64,000 nucleotides of DNA from Streptomyces cinerochromogenes (GCF_014648635.1 NZ_BMRM01000002.1:248001-312000), one strand, 5' to 3'. Counted from the first letter of the stretch, positions 32,964 through 43,043 are shown. The notes: a model not told the origin generated them from the letters alone. Made by a program: numbers and translations.

Positions 32964-34535
32964 ATGAACAGTCTCGACTGGGCCGTGCTCATCGGCTACT
33001 TCGGTGTGATGGTCGCGATCGGCGTCTGGTCGCACAAGCGCGTGGACAACGTCTCCGACTTCTTCACGGCCGGCGGCAAGATGCCCTGGTGGCTCTCCGG
33101 CATCTCGCACCACATGTCGGGCTACAGCGCCGTGATGTTCACCGGGTACGCGGGCATCGCCTACACCTACGGCGTCACCTCCTTCATCACCTGGTCCTTC
33201 CCCATCGCGCTCGGCATCGCCATCGGCTCGAAGCTGTTCGCGCCGCGCATCAACCGGCTGCGCTCCCGGCTCCACGTGGCCTCCCCGCTGGAGTACCTGA
33301 AGAACCGCTACAACCTGCCCACCCAGCAGGCGCTCGCCTGGTCCGGCATGCTGCTGAAGATCGTGGACGTGGGCGCCAAGTGGGCGGCGATCGCCACCCT
33401 GTTGTCGGTGTTCACGGGGATCTCGCTGAACCAGGGCATCCTCGTCACCGGCGCGATCACCGCCGTCTACTGCACGATCGGCGGGCTGTGGGCGGACGCG
33501 CTGACCGAACTCGGCCAGTTCGTCATCCAGTTGCTGGCCGGCATCGCGATGTTCGTCGCGGTCGTCGTGAAGCTGAACGACAAGGACATCGGCTTCCTCG
33601 GTGCCTGGGACGAGCCCGCGCTGCACGGCCACGGAAAACCGCTGGTCGGGCCGTACAGCACGGTGTTCCTGCTGGCATTCCTGTTCATCAAGCTCTTCGA
33701 GTACAACGGCGGCATGCTCAACCAGGCCCAGCGGTACATGGCCACCGGCAGCGCCCGCCAGGCCGAGCGCTCGGCCCGGCTGTCGGCGGTCCTCTGGCTG
33801 GTCTGGCCGGTGGTCCTGTTCTTCCCGATGTGGATGTCCCCGCTGCTGGTCACGGCGCACAAGCCGGACGGCTCCGACTCCTACGCCCTGATGACCGAAC
33901 AGCTGCTGCCGCACGGACTGCTGGGCCTGGTCATCGTCGGGTTCTTCTCCCACACCATGGCGATGTGCTCCTCCGACGCCAACGCCATCGCGGCCGTCTT
34001 CACGCGGGACGTCGCGCCCGTGCTGTCGGCCAGGGCGCGCTCCTGGAGCGAGCGCTCGGGCCTGATCGCGGCCCGGGTCACCACGGTCGTCTTCCTCGGC
34101 CTGTCCATGGCGATCGCGACCCAGGTCAACTCCCCCGCCTTCAAGGACATCATCACGGTCGTCATCAAGTGGGTGGCCGGCCTCATGGGCCCGATCGCGA
34201 TCCCGATGATGCTCGGCCTGCTCCGCCCGTTCCGCCGCTCCGGCCCGACGGCCGCGCTCACCAGCTGGGCCACGGGCCTGCTCGCCTTCTGGCTGGTCAA
34301 CTACCCGATCAACTGGAACGTCGACGGCGGAGTCCCGCTCCAGTACCAGGTCTCCGTGCCGCTGGCGGTCTCCCTGGTCCTCTACGTCCTGATCGGCTAC
34401 CTGAAGCCGGAGGACACACCGGAGCGGCTGGCGATCATCGAGAGGGTCAACACGGACGGGGACGGCGCGGTGGCGACGCCCGTCCCCGCCGCGGCCGGAG
34501 ACGACGTCGTGGGTGTCCCCAACCAGCCCCTGTAG
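32964..34535 (+). CDS. Sodium:solute symporter (SSS family)
   Basis: The 523-residue protein has about thirteen membrane segments and the SSS family layout: the first helix DWAVLIGYFGVMVAIGVW, then DFFTAGGKMPWWLSGISHHMSGYSAVMF, and the Na+-site region in helix 5. The ATG at 32964 is preferred, although only a weak ribosome binding site precedes it. Substrates in this family include sugars, proline, acetate and nucleobases. Without a catabolic partner next to it the substrate is open. The upstream gap contains an inverted repeat and a possible promoter. Confidence 0.88.
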   Translation: MNSLDWAVLIGYFGVMVAIGVWSHKRVDNVSDFFTAGGKMPWWLSGISHHMSGYSAVMFTGYAGIAYTYGVTSFITWSFPIALGIAIGSKLFAPRINRLRSRLHVASPLEYLKNRYNLPTQQALAWSGMLLKIVDVGAKWAAIATLLSVFTGISLNQGILVTGAITAVYCTIGGLWADALTELGQFVIQLLAGIAMFVAVVVKLNDKDIGFLGAWDEPALHGHGKPLVGPYSTVFLLAFLFIKLFEYNGGMLNQAQRYMATGSARQAERSARLSAVLWLVWPVVLFFPMWMSPLLVTAHKPDGSDSYALMTEQLLPHGLLGLVIVGFFSHTMAMCSSDANAIAAVFTRDVAPVLSARARSWSERSGLIAARVTTVVFLGLSMAIATQVNSPAFKDIITVVIKWVAGLMGPIAIPMMLGLLRPFRRSGPTAALTSWATGLLAFWLVNYPINWNVDGGVPLQYQVSVPLAVSLVLYVLIGYLKPEDTPERLAIIERVNTDGDGAVATPVPAAAGDDVVGVPNQPL

Positions 34536-34577
34536 CCTGCCGGTTGATCTTCAACCGACGGGAAAACGGGGAAACGA

Positions 34578-35186
34578 ATGAGTCTGGACGGAGTACGGGC
34601 GGCCTCCCGGCTGGTGGGCCGCCGCACCACCCTGCGGTATCTCGCCATCGGCGTCGGGGCGTCGCTGCTCGCCGCGTGCACGGGCAACGGAAACGACGAC
34701 CAGGGCCACGGGAAGGCGAAGGGCGGCGGCAGCGGGAACGGCGGCAGCCCGTCGGGGGCCACGGGAGTGACGGGCAGGGCGTTCGCGGCCTTCGTGCGCG
34801 GTTCCTGGAAGGTCACCTCGCAGCCGCCGGGCGCGAGCGCGGAGCCGTTCACGTTCACGATCACCATCGGTGACGGCACATGGGCCATGGACGCCGAAGG
34901 CCGGTCGCCGAAGGGCACGTGGGCGCTCCAGGACGGCCGGCTCGCCCTTCGGCTGCCCGAACGGCTGGACCCCGACAGCAGCGACACGGAGGAGGCCGCC
35001 GCCGCGAACGTGCCGGCCACCGTGGGGGACTCCGTCTCCCTCATGCTGCCCTGGCAGCCGCCCGGCGGGTCGGGCACCGCGTCCGGGGAGCGGCTGGACG
35101 TGGAGTACACCAAGCAGGCCGGTCTGCGCATCCGCCACTTCGACGCGCACGGCAGCATGACCGTCCACCACTGCGTCCGCGTCTGA
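34578..35186 (+). CDS. Twin-arginine lipoprotein, secreted
   Basis: The 202-residue product begins with a Tat-type signal (GRRTTLRYLAIG) and a lipobox LLAAC, so it is exported folded and lipid-anchored. A Gly-rich linker (about residues 40-62) precedes the mature domain of about 140 residues with WKVTSQPPG and TWAMDAEG strands, beta-rich. No catalytic motif is recognised. GGGGAAACG precedes the ATG. Confidence 0.75.
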   Translation: MSLDGVRAASRLVGRRTTLRYLAIGVGASLLAACTGNGNDDQGHGKAKGGGSGNGGSPSGATGVTGRAFAAFVRGSWKVTSQPPGASAEPFTFTITIGDGTWAMDAEGRSPKGTWALQDGRLALRLPERLDPDSSDTEEAAAANVPATVGDSVSLMLPWQPPGGSGTASGERLDVEYTKQAGLRIRHFDAHGSMTVHHCVRV

Positions 35187-35187
35187 G

Positions 35188-36294
35188 TCAGGCCCGCGGG
35201 TACCGCGCCAGCCAGCCCGGGGACGACCCCGCGGGGCCGTGCAGGGCCGGGCCCTGGGTCATCTCCATCGCGAAGTCGTCGGCCAGTTCCAGGATCGTGG
35301 GGCGGCCCTCCAGCTCGGCCAGCCAGGCCGGCGGGAGGGCCGTCTCGCCGTGCAGGGCGCCGAGGAGGCCGCCGGTCAGGGCGCCCGCGGCGGCGGAGGG
35401 GCCGCTCTGGTTCACCGCCAGGCAGAGGCCGTGCCGGACGTCCTCGCCCACCAGGGCGCAGTACACCGACGCGGCCAGCAGCCCGTCCGCCGTGCCGTCG
35501 CCGGCCAGTTCCTCCACCCGGGAGGGCGTCGGTATCCCCTGCCGTACCGCGCCGAGGGCGTGCTGGAGGGCGTCCGAGACCGGCTGGTGGCCGGGGCGGA
35601 CGGCGAGCAGCGCGAGGGCGCTCTGCACGGCGCCGTCCAGGCTGTCGCCCCGGGCCAGCGCGTGCACGATCACGGCGTACGCGCCCGCCGACAGGTAGGC
35701 GATGGGGTGGCCGTGGGTCTGGGCCGCGCACTCCACGGCGAGCTGGACGACCAGTTGGGGTTCCCAGCCCACGAGGAGGCCGAAGGGCGCCGAGCGGGCG
35801 GCCGCCTCCGGGCCCAGCTCGCCCGGGTTCTTCGGGACCTCCAGCGTGCCCATGGTCTCGTCGCCGAACCCGATGAGCAGCGCGCGGGTCGGGTCCCGGC
35901 GGGCGTACAGCCACTCCTCGCGGGCCAGCCAGCCGTCGTCCTTGCGGCGCTCGTCGGGCCCCCAGTCCCGCTGGGTGGCCGCCCAGCGCAGATAGGCCCG
36001 GTGGAGATCGGTCGGCGGGTGCCAGGCGCCGGTGTCACGGCGTACCTGGGCGCGTATCAGCCCGTCGACCGTGAACAGGGTCAGCTGGGTGTGGTGGGTG
36101 ACGGTGCCGCGCCGCCCGTGGCCGAAGGCCAGGTCCAGCAGCCCCTCACCGCCGTACGCGGCCCGGATCTCCTCCAGGGACAGCGGGTCGGCCGGCCCGC
36201 CCAGCGCGTCGCCGACCGCGGCCCCGAGCAGCGTGCCGCGCACCCGGCTGCGGAAGTCCTGCTGTTCGGCACGGCCCCAGACGGCACCGGTCAT
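35188..36294 (-). CDS. ADP-ribosylglycohydrolase family protein
   Basis: The ATG at 36294 is preferred over the longer frame. The 368-residue protein has the family start RVRGTLLGAAVGDALGGPAD, with metal-ligand Asp, and a later helix with GHPIAYLSAGAYAVIVHALARG. The C-terminal NQSGPSAAAGALTGGLLGALHG is the second conserved Mg2+-site region. The expected D-D/E metal cluster appears only partly; the first conserved acidic residues are present. It could remove ADP-ribose from proteins, nucleotides or small molecules. Its end faces the lipoprotein gene with one base between. Confidence 0.85.
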   Translation of the reverse strand: MTGAVWGRAEQQDFRSRVRGTLLGAAVGDALGGPADPLSLEEIRAAYGGEGLLDLAFGHGRRGTVTHHTQLTLFTVDGLIRAQVRRDTGAWHPPTDLHRAYLRWAATQRDWGPDERRKDDGWLAREEWLYARRDPTRALLIGFGDETMGTLEVPKNPGELGPEAAARSAPFGLLVGWEPQLVVQLAVECAAQTHGHPIAYLSAGAYAVIVHALARGDSLDGAVQSALALLAVRPGHQPVSDALQHALGAVRQGIPTPSRVEELAGDGTADGLLAASVYCALVGEDVRHGLCLAVNQSGPSAAAGALTGGLLGALHGETALPPAWLAELEGRPTILELADDFAMEMTQGPALHGPAGSSPGWLARYPRA

Positions 36295-36442
36295 CGCCCC
36301 CACCAGACCTCCCCACGGCACCGTCCGCCTGTACGACGCCCAGCACTGTAATCGACCGGGAACGGTCCGTTCAGTGGTGCCCGGCCGGATTCTGGCGCAA
36401 TGCGTACGGCGGAGGGGGACGGCCACCGGGCAGAATCCAGCC

Positions 36443-36949
36443 ATGACCACCACCCCCACCCGCCACACCGGCCTCCGTCTCGCCGCCGGTGTGCTCACCG
36501 GCATACTCGCCCTCTACATCGCCCTCGTCGCCCTCGGGAACATCACCGACTTCGGGACCAACCAGCAGTTCGTACGGCACGTGCTGGCGATGGACACGAC
36601 GTTCAAGGACGAGGACCTGATGTGGCGGGCCGTCACCAGCACCGCCCTCCAGGACACCGCGTACGTCCTGATCATCGTGTGGGAGACGGTGGCCGCCCTG
36701 GTCCTGCTCTGGGGCACGTGGCTGTGGGCGCGGCGGGATCACGACCGTGCCCGGCGGCTTTCCACCTACGGCCTGCTGATGCTGTTGCTGCTCTTCGGCG
36801 CCGGGTTCATCGCGATCGGCGGTGAGTGGTTCGCGATGTGGCAGTCGAAGACGTGGAACGGGCTGGACGCGGCGACCCGGATCTTCCTGCTGGCCGGGGT
36901 GGCGCTGGTCGTCAACCAGCTGCCCGACGGCCGCCGGGACACCGCGTGA
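36443..36949 (+). CDS. DUF2165 small integral membrane protein
   Basis: The 168-residue protein has four membrane segments. The first loop contains NITDFGTNQQFVRHVLAMDTTF and the third helix VLIIVWETVAALVLLWG; both are DUF2165 hallmarks. Function unknown. It is divergent from the ADP-ribosylglycohydrolase gene, sharing a 148-bp promoter region. Confidence 0.88.
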   Translation: MTTTPTRHTGLRLAAGVLTGILALYIALVALGNITDFGTNQQFVRHVLAMDTTFKDEDLMWRAVTSTALQDTAYVLIIVWETVAALVLLWGTWLWARRDHDRARRLSTYGLLMLLLLFGAGFIAIGGEWFAMWQSKTWNGLDAATRIFLLAGVALVVNQLPDGRRDTA

Positions 36950-36967
36950 CGGCCGCGGGCGCGTGCC

Positions 36968-37540
36968 CTATTTGACGACCGCGACCCGCGTGCCCTGGTC
37001 GCCGAAGGCCCACAGCGCGGCACCGTCCTCCTTGTGGAGGCGGATGCCGCCCAGCTTCTGGCCGTTCGCCGGGGGCGGGGAGGCGCCGTCCAGGGCGTTG
37101 GAGAAGGCGATGTTCACGCCGTCCGCCTTGGTGAAGTACATGACGTGCTCGATCTCCACGCCGTCCGAGCCCTTGAGGGACTGGGTGCGCAGGGTCACCG
37201 AGTAGCGGCCGGGCTGCGGGCTCACCGTGCCCGGCCACACCGTGAACGTGCGGGTCGCCCTGCCGGTCGCGTCGACCAGCCAGACCCGCTTCTCACCGAG
37301 CGAGTACACGATCCGGCGGCCCTCGCCCGAGCCGTCGGGCAGGGCGTCCTCGGCCGGCGCCTTCGGGGTGAGGGTGGCGTGCGGGCTCGCCGACGCCGAT
37401 GCGCTGGGCCTGGCCACGGCGGCCGTGGGATGCGGCCCGGCGGCGGCCTGCACCGCGAGGGCGACGACGACCGCGGTCGCCCCCGTCGTCAGACCGGTGA
37501 CCCAGGCCCACGAGGGCAGTCGGGCAGCCACGGGACGCAT
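36968..37540 (-). CDS. Secreted L,D-transpeptidase-like protein lacking the catalytic cysteine
   Basis: The 190-residue product begins with a membrane or signal segment (residues 8-33) and a Ser/Ala/Pro-rich linker. The C-terminal ~115 residues follow the YkuD strand pattern (RIVYSLGEKRVWLVD; TWPG-like strand; VNIAFSNALDG; GIRLHKEDGAALWAF; TRVAVV). In active enzymes the motif is S-H-G-C-I/V-R. Here it reads LGGIRL, so cysteine and histidine are missing. It is probably a peptidoglycan-binding or regulatory derivative, not an active transpeptidase. The fold assignment is by pattern reading. Confidence 0.65.
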   Translation of the reverse strand: MRPVAARLPSWAWVTGLTTGATAVVVALAVQAAAGPHPTAAVARPSASASASPHATLTPKAPAEDALPDGSGEGRRIVYSLGEKRVWLVDATGRATRTFTVWPGTVSPQPGRYSVTLRTQSLKGSDGVEIEHVMYFTKADGVNIAFSNALDGASPPPANGQKLGGIRLHKEDGAALWAFGDQGTRVAVVK

Positions 37541-37591
37541 CTCCTCCGCTACGGGTCCCCCCTTCTCAGCACAGGGGTCGGATCATCGTAC

Positions 37592-40177
37592 TCAGTCCAG
37601 GACGGGCAGCAGATCCGGCAGGTGCCCGTCGGACGCCTCGGCCGCCCGCTGCCGCTCCTCGGACACCTCGCCGTACAGCGTGGTGCGCGGCTTCGCGGGG
37701 CGGCCGGCCGCCTCCGCCACCGCGACCAGGTCCCGGACCGACTTGTACGAGCCGTAGGAGGAGCCCGCCATGCGGGAGATCGTCTCCTCCATCAGCGTCC
37801 CGCCCAGGTCGTTCGCCCCGGAGCGGAGCATCTCCGCCGCCCCCTCGGTGCCCAGTTTCACCCAGCTCGTCTGGATGTTGGGGATCCAGGGGTGGAGCAG
37901 GAGCCGGGCCATCGCCGTCACCGCCCGGTTGTCCCGCATCGACGGGCCGGGCCGGGCGATCCCCGCCAGGTACACCGGGGCGTTCGTGTGGATGAACGGC
38001 AGCGTCACGAACTCGGTGAAGCCGCCCGTCTCCTGCTGGATCCGGGCCAGCGTGCGCAGGTGGCCGAGCCAGTGCCGGGGCTGGTCCACGTGCCCGTACA
38101 TCATCGTGGACGAGGAGTGGATGCCCAGCTGGTGCGCGGTGGTGATCACCTCGGTCCAGGTGGCCGTGGGCAGCTTGCCCTTGGTCAGCACCCAGCGCAC
38201 CTCGTCGTCCAGGATCTCCGCCGCCGTACCGGGGATGGAGTCCAGGCCCGCCTCCTTGGCGGTGGCGAGCCACTCCCGGATCGACATCCCGGTCCGGGTC
38301 GCGCCGTTCACCACCTCCATCGGGGAGAAGGCGTGCACGTGCATGCCCGGGACGCGTTCCTTCACCGCCCTCGCGATCTCGAAGTACGCGCTGCCCGGCA
38401 GGTCCGGGTGGATTCCGCCCTGCATGCACACCTCGACCGCGCCCACGTCCCACGCCTGCTGGGCGCGGTCGGCCACCTGCTCCAGCGAGAGCGTGTACGC
38501 GTCGGCGTCCGTGCGGCGCTGCGCGAAGGCGCAGAACCGGCAGCCGGTGTAGCAGACGTTGGTGAAGTTGATGTTGCGCGTGACGATGTACGTCACGTCG
38601 TCGCCGACCACCGACCTGCGCACGTCGTCCGCGATCCGGCACAGCGCGTCCAGCGCCGGGCCGTCCGCGTGCAGCAGGGCGAGGGCCTCGGCGTCGGTCA
38701 GCCGGGTCGGGTCGTCGGCCGCCGTGCGCAGCGCCTCGCGCACATCGGCGTCGATGCGCTCCGGGGCCATCCCGGGGGCCGCCGCCTCACGCAGGGCGTC
38801 CCAGTCGCCGTACACCTCGTCGAAGTCGCTGCGCCGGTCGCCGGTACGGCCCTCGGTGTCGACGGCCGTGTGCAGGTCCGTGCGGCCGGAGGCGGTGAAC
38901 ACCTCCTCCGGCTCCTGCCAGGGCCGGCCCTCCACGACCGCGTCCTCGCGGGCGAGGCCCGTCTCCGGGTCGGCGAGGGCCGACACGTGCGGGCGCAGCC
39001 GCGGGTCCAGCCAGGGCTCGCCGCGGCGGACGAACTCCGGGTACACGCACAGCCGTTCCCGCAGCGTGAAGCCGGCCGCCCGGGACCGCTCGGTGAGTTC
39101 CTCGATCTGCGGCCAGGGGCGCTCGGGGTTGACGTGGTCGATGGTCAGCGGGGAGACGCCGCCCCAGTCGTCGATGCCGGCGCCGATCAGCCGCTCGTAC
39201 TCGCTGTCGACCAGGTTCGGCGGGGCCTGGAGGCAGGCCGAGGGGCCCATGATGTGCCGGGCGACCGCCACCGTGGCGACCAGGTCGTCCAGTTCGGCGT
39301 CCGGCATGCCGCGCATCGCCGTGTCCGGCTTGGCGCGGAAGTTCTGGATGATCAGCTCCTGGATGCCGTGGTGGGCCCGGGAGATCTTCCGGAGCGCGAA
39401 CAGCGACTCGGCGCGCTCCTCGTACGTCTCGCCGATGCCGATGAGCAGGCCGGAGGTGAAGGGCACGGAGGAACGGCCGGCGTCCTCCAGCACCCGCAGC
39501 CGTACGGCCGGTTCCTTGTCCGGGGAGCCGTGGTGCGGGCCGCCCGGCTCGGACCAGAGCCGCTCGGCGGTCGTCTCCAGCATCATGCCCATGCTCGGCG
39601 CGACGGGCTTCAGGCGCTGGAAGTCCGTCCACGTCATCACGCCCGGGTTGAGGTGGGGCAGGAGGCCCGTCTCCTCCAGGATGCGGATGGAGATGGCGCG
39701 GACGTAGGCGATGGTGTCGTCGTAGCCGTGCGCGTCCAGCCACTCGCGCGCCTCCGGCCAGCGGTCCTCCGGCTTGTCGCCGAGGGTGATCAGGGCTTCC
39801 TTGCAGCCGAGGGCGGCACCCTTGCGGGCGATGTCCAGCACCTCGTCCGGGGACATGAACATCCCGTGCCCGGCGCGGCGCAGCCTGCCGGGCACGGTGG
39901 CGAAGGTGCAGTAGTGGCACTTGTCCCGGCACAGCCGGGTGAGGGGGATGAAGACGCTCTTCGAGTACGTGATGACGCCGGGCCTGCCCGCCGCCTCCAG
40001 GCCCGCGTCCCGCACCCGGGCGGCGGAGGCGGCGAGGGCGGTCAGATCCTCACCGCGTGCCTGGAGGAGCACCGCCGCCTCGGCGACGTCGAGGGCGACG
40101 CCGTCCCGGGCACGTTTGAGGGCGCGACGCATGGAGTTCTCGGTCGGGCCGGTTCCGGAGGTCGCGGAAGTCGTCAT
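37592..40177 (-). CDS. fbiC: FO synthase, bifunctional CofG/CofH radical SAM enzyme
   Basis: The 861-residue protein is a fusion of two radical-SAM domains. The first (CofG-like) holds the 4Fe-4S cysteines C83, C87 and C90 (CRDKCHYC). The second (CofH-like) carries CYTGCRFC around residues 541-548. Together they convert tyrosine and 5-amino-6-ribitylaminouracil to FO, the deazaflavin chromophore of F420. Both cysteine clusters are intact and the length is normal for actinobacterial FbiC. It lies 24 bp downstream of an LLM F420-type reductase gene on the same strand, probably co-transcribed. Confidence 0.96.
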   Translation of the reverse strand: MTTSATSGTGPTENSMRRALKRARDGVALDVAEAAVLLQARGEDLTALAASAARVRDAGLEAAGRPGVITYSKSVFIPLTRLCRDKCHYCTFATVPGRLRRAGHGMFMSPDEVLDIARKGAALGCKEALITLGDKPEDRWPEAREWLDAHGYDDTIAYVRAISIRILEETGLLPHLNPGVMTWTDFQRLKPVAPSMGMMLETTAERLWSEPGGPHHGSPDKEPAVRLRVLEDAGRSSVPFTSGLLIGIGETYEERAESLFALRKISRAHHGIQELIIQNFRAKPDTAMRGMPDAELDDLVATVAVARHIMGPSACLQAPPNLVDSEYERLIGAGIDDWGGVSPLTIDHVNPERPWPQIEELTERSRAAGFTLRERLCVYPEFVRRGEPWLDPRLRPHVSALADPETGLAREDAVVEGRPWQEPEEVFTASGRTDLHTAVDTEGRTGDRRSDFDEVYGDWDALREAAAPGMAPERIDADVREALRTAADDPTRLTDAEALALLHADGPALDALCRIADDVRRSVVGDDVTYIVTRNINFTNVCYTGCRFCAFAQRRTDADAYTLSLEQVADRAQQAWDVGAVEVCMQGGIHPDLPGSAYFEIARAVKERVPGMHVHAFSPMEVVNGATRTGMSIREWLATAKEAGLDSIPGTAAEILDDEVRWVLTKGKLPTATWTEVITTAHQLGIHSSSTMMYGHVDQPRHWLGHLRTLARIQQETGGFTEFVTLPFIHTNAPVYLAGIARPGPSMRDNRAVTAMARLLLHPWIPNIQTSWVKLGTEGAAEMLRSGANDLGGTLMEETISRMAGSSYGSYKSVRDLVAVAEAAGRPAKPRTTLYGEVSEERQRAAEASDGHLPDLLPVLD

Positions 40178-40201
40178 CCCTTGAGCATACGGTCGCGGTG
40201 A

Positions 40202-41068
40202 TCACTGCCGAGGAGCACCGCCCGTGAGGAGGGGGCCGTAGGCGTCGAGCGCGCGCAGCACCTCCTCCGCACCGCCGGGCGGCAGCTGCACCACGACCTC
40301 CTCGATCCCCAGGTCCGCGTAGTGGGCGAGCTTGCCGGCGGTGGGCTGGACGGCGTACGGGACGACCTGGAGGGCGGCCGGGTCACGGCCCGCGTCCGCC
40401 CACACCGAGCGCAGCACGGGCAGCGACTCGGTCAGTCCGCGCCCGCCGATCGGCAGCCAGCCGTCGGCGAACTCGGCGATGTGCGCGAACAGCCGGGGCC
40501 CCGCGGCGCCGCCGACGAGGGTGCGGGGGCCGACGACGGGGCCGCGCGGCTTCTGCACGGGCTTGGGGTGCGCGAGGCTGGCCCGGACACCGCCGAACTC
40601 CCCCTCGTACGCGGTCGGCTCCTCGCTCCACAGCGCCCGCATCAGCGCCATCCGGTCCCGGACCAGCTCCCGCCGGGTCCGCCAGGTCACACCGTGGTCG
40701 GCGGCCTCCTCCACGTTCCAGCCGTAGCCGAGGCCCAGGGTGAACCGGCCGCCGGACAGGTGGTCCAGGGTGGCGATCTGCTTGGCGAGGTCGATGGGGT
40801 CGTGCTGGGCGACGAGGGTGATGCCGGTGCCGACCGCCAGCTGCCGGGTCACGGCCGCCGCCTGGCCGAGGGCGACGAAGGGGTCGAGGGTGCGGCCGTA
40901 CTCGCGGGGGAGGTCGCCGCCGGCCGGGTACGGGGACGTGCGCTCGGTGGGGATGTGGGTGTGTTCCGGCAGGTAGAGGCCGGAGAAGCCGCGTTCTTCG
41001 AGTTCGCGGGCGAGGTGGACGGGGGTGATGGTCTCGTCGGTCAGGAAGATCGTGACGGAGATGCGCAT
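40202..41068 (-). CDS. LLM-class F420-dependent oxidoreductase
   Basis: The ATG at 41068 gives 288 residues; a GTG at 41095 is an alternative start. The bacterial luciferase-like TIM barrel shows YLPEHTHIP near the start, VGTGITLVAQHDP, and TLGLGYGWNVEEAADHGV (flavin-binding loop and insertion). Position and spacing (24 bp upstream of fbiC) suggest an F420 user. The substrate is not known. A TetR-type palindrome lies at 41079-41092, partly overlapping the alternative start, and may regulate the operon. Confidence 0.85.
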   Translation of the reverse strand: MRISVTIFLTDETITPVHLARELEERGFSGLYLPEHTHIPTERTSPYPAGGDLPREYGRTLDPFVALGQAAAVTRQLAVGTGITLVAQHDPIDLAKQIATLDHLSGGRFTLGLGYGWNVEEAADHGVTWRTRRELVRDRMALMRALWSEEPTAYEGEFGGVRASLAHPKPVQKPRGPVVGPRTLVGGAAGPRLFAHIAEFADGWLPIGGRGLTESLPVLRSVWADAGRDPAALQVVPYAVQPTAGKLAHYADLGIEEVVVQLPPGGAEEVLRALDAYGPLLTGGAPRQ

Positions 41069-41078
41069 GGGGCATCGT

Positions 41079-41092
41079 ACCGACTGGTCGGT
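41079..41092. promoter_or_regulatory. TetR-type palindrome ACCGAC-TG-GTCGGT
   Basis: A 6-bp inverted repeat with 2-bp centre directly upstream of the LLM gene start at 41068. It differs from the CTGACGnnnCGTCAG motif and may be the target of a different repressor. Confidence 0.45.
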
Positions 41093-41172
41093 CACTCGTC
41101 AGGGGTGCGCGCGGGTCTCATGTGGCCGGTCACGTCGTTCCGCGCGCCCCTCAGGAGGCCTACGTTGAGGGT

Positions 41173-42603
41173 GTGACGACGTTGCGCGGCACCATCCCAC
41201 CCGGCTCGCCCGACTTCGTGTACCTCCCCTTCGACGTCCCGCCCGGAACCGCCGGGTTGAAGGTCTCCTACACCTACGGCAAACCCCCCGTCCCGCCCGG
41301 CACCCCCGGCAACGCCCTGGACATCGGGCTGTTCGACCGGCGCGGCACCGAGCTGGGCGGGCGGGGGTTCCGGGGATGGTCGGGCGGGGCCCGGACCGAG
41401 TTCTTCGTGCGGGCGGACGACGCCACGCCCGGGTACCTGCCCGGGCCGCTGCACCCCGGCACCTGGTACATCGCGCTCGGGCCGTACACCGTGGCGCCGC
41501 AGGGCCTGCCGTACGAGGTGACCGTCACCCTGGAGGAAGGGACGGCCGGACAGACCCCGGAGCCGGTGTACCCGCCGGACCGGGCCCGGGGGCGGGGCCG
41601 GGACTGGTACCGGGGCGACTGCCACCTGCACTCCTGGCACTCCGACGGGCGCCGCGCCCCGGCCGAGATCGCGGCCCTGGCCCGGGCGGCCGGGCTGGAC
41701 TTCCTCAACAGCTCCGACCACAACACCCACGCCGCGCACGCCCACTGGGCCGACGCGGCCGGTGACGACCTGCTGGTGCTGCTCGGGGAGGAGGTCACCA
41801 CCCGCAACGGGCACGTCCTGGCGCTCGGCACCGAGCCGGGCACCTTCGTCGACTGGCGCTACCGGGCCCGGGACGGCCGCTGGGCGCGCTTCGCGCGGGA
41901 CATCCGCCGGGCCGGCGGTCTGGTCGTACCGGCCCATCCGCACGCCGACTGCGTGGGCTGCGGCTGGAGGTTCGGGTTCGCGGAGGCCGACGTCGTGGAG
42001 GTGTGGAACGGGGCCTGGACCCCGGACGACGAGATGGCGCTGGCGGCCTGGGACGCGCGGCTGGCGGCGTCGGCGCGGGACGGGCGGGCGTGGCTGCCGG
42101 CGATGGGCGACAGCGACGCCCACCGCGATCCGGACGTGGTCGGCCTGCCCCAGACGGTCGTCCTCGCCGACGGACTGACCCGGGAGGCGATCCTGGAGGG
42201 GCTGCGGGCGGGACGGTCGTACGTCGCCGAGTCACGGCACGTCTCGCTGGCGTTCTCCGTGACGGCCGACGGGGGTGACCGGCCGGGTGAGCAGGCGGGG
42301 ATCGGGGGGCGGCTGGCGGTCGGGTACGACACCGCGGTGACCGCCCGGCTGGAGGTGTCCGGGGCGCCGCGCTGCTCGGTCCGGCTCGTCACCGACCAGG
42401 GGGTGGTGTTCACCGGGGAACCGCTGCCGGTGTCCGGCACGGGAACCGTGGAGTGGCGGACGACTCCGGCCCGTGCGGCTTACGTACGGGCCGAGGTGCG
42501 GCACGAGGCGGCACCGGGGCCCGTGCCGGGGGCGATGGCCGCGTTCACCAACCCGGTGTTCCTGGGGAGGGCCGGCGGCGAAGGGCCCGCGGAGGGGGCA
42601 TGA
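41173..42603 (+). CDS. PHP-domain metallohydrolase (CehA/McbA-like)
   Basis: The GTG at 41173 lies after AGGAGG. The 476-residue protein has an N-terminal beta domain and a PHP domain with metal-binding motif GDCHLHSWHSDG (H-x-H), SSDHNTHAAH, and the later VPAHPHAD and MGDSDAHRD clusters. All expected His and Asp ligands seem present. CehA/McbA enzymes hydrolyse carbamates or phosphoesters; the substrate here is unknown. It is divergent from the LLM/fbiC operon. Confidence 0.85.
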   Translation: MTTLRGTIPPGSPDFVYLPFDVPPGTAGLKVSYTYGKPPVPPGTPGNALDIGLFDRRGTELGGRGFRGWSGGARTEFFVRADDATPGYLPGPLHPGTWYIALGPYTVAPQGLPYEVTVTLEEGTAGQTPEPVYPPDRARGRGRDWYRGDCHLHSWHSDGRRAPAEIAALARAAGLDFLNSSDHNTHAAHAHWADAAGDDLLVLLGEEVTTRNGHVLALGTEPGTFVDWRYRARDGRWARFARDIRRAGGLVVPAHPHADCVGCGWRFGFAEADVVEVWNGAWTPDDEMALAAWDARLAASARDGRAWLPAMGDSDAHRDPDVVGLPQTVVLADGLTREAILEGLRAGRSYVAESRHVSLAFSVTADGGDRPGEQAGIGGRLAVGYDTAVTARLEVSGAPRCSVRLVTDQGVVFTGEPLPVSGTGTVEWRTTPARAAYVRAEVRHEAAPGPVPGAMAAFTNPVFLGRAGGEGPAEGA

Positions 42604-42628
42604 TGGCCCCGGTACCGAGAGGGGCGCG

Positions 42629-43024
42629 ATGACCGACCGCACCGACCGCAAGCACCGCCTGGTGACCCGCTTCCAGCGGTACGTCGCCAACCCGATCAAC
42701 CGGCGGCTGCCGTTCCAGACCCTGCTGGAGACCACCGGCCGCACCTCCGGCCTGCCCCGGCGGACCCCGGTCGGCGGGCGCCGGACCGGGAACTCCTTCT
42801 GGCTGGTCTCCGAGTTCGGCCTCAGGTCGCAGTACGTGCGCAACATCCAGGCCGACCCCGCGGTCCGGGTCCGCATCGCCGGCCGCTGGCACCACGGCAC
42901 CGCCCATCTCCTCCCCGACGACGACGCCCGGGCCCGGCTGCGCGCCCTGCCCCGCTTCAACAGCGCGGCGGTACGGGCGTTCGGCACGGATCTGCTGACG
43001 GTGCGGGTGGATCTGACGGACTGA
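42629..43024 (+). CDS. F420-dependent Ddn-like reductase (nitroreductase/deazaflavin family)
   Basis: The 131-residue protein shows the Ddn/FDOR fold order: TLLETTGRTSGLPRRTPVGGRR (F420-binding loop), FWLVSEFGLRSQYVRNIQADPAVRV, and the final strand TVRVDL. Members reduce nitro compounds, quinones or aflatoxins with F420H2. The nearby fbiC and LLM genes fit F420 dependence. It follows the PHP gene on the same strand. Confidence 0.88.
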   Translation: MTDRTDRKHRLVTRFQRYVANPINRRLPFQTLLETTGRTSGLPRRTPVGGRRTGNSFWLVSEFGLRSQYVRNIQADPAVRVRIAGRWHHGTAHLLPDDDARARLRALPRFNSAAVRAFGTDLLTVRVDLTD

Positions 43025-43043
43025 CGGAGGCGACACTGCGCGG

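Noticed and set aside
37034..40201. Plus-strand open frame of over 1000 codons opposite fbiC
   Set aside because: It is exactly antisense to the well-supported FO synthase gene and has low-complexity Gly/Arg/Val composition.
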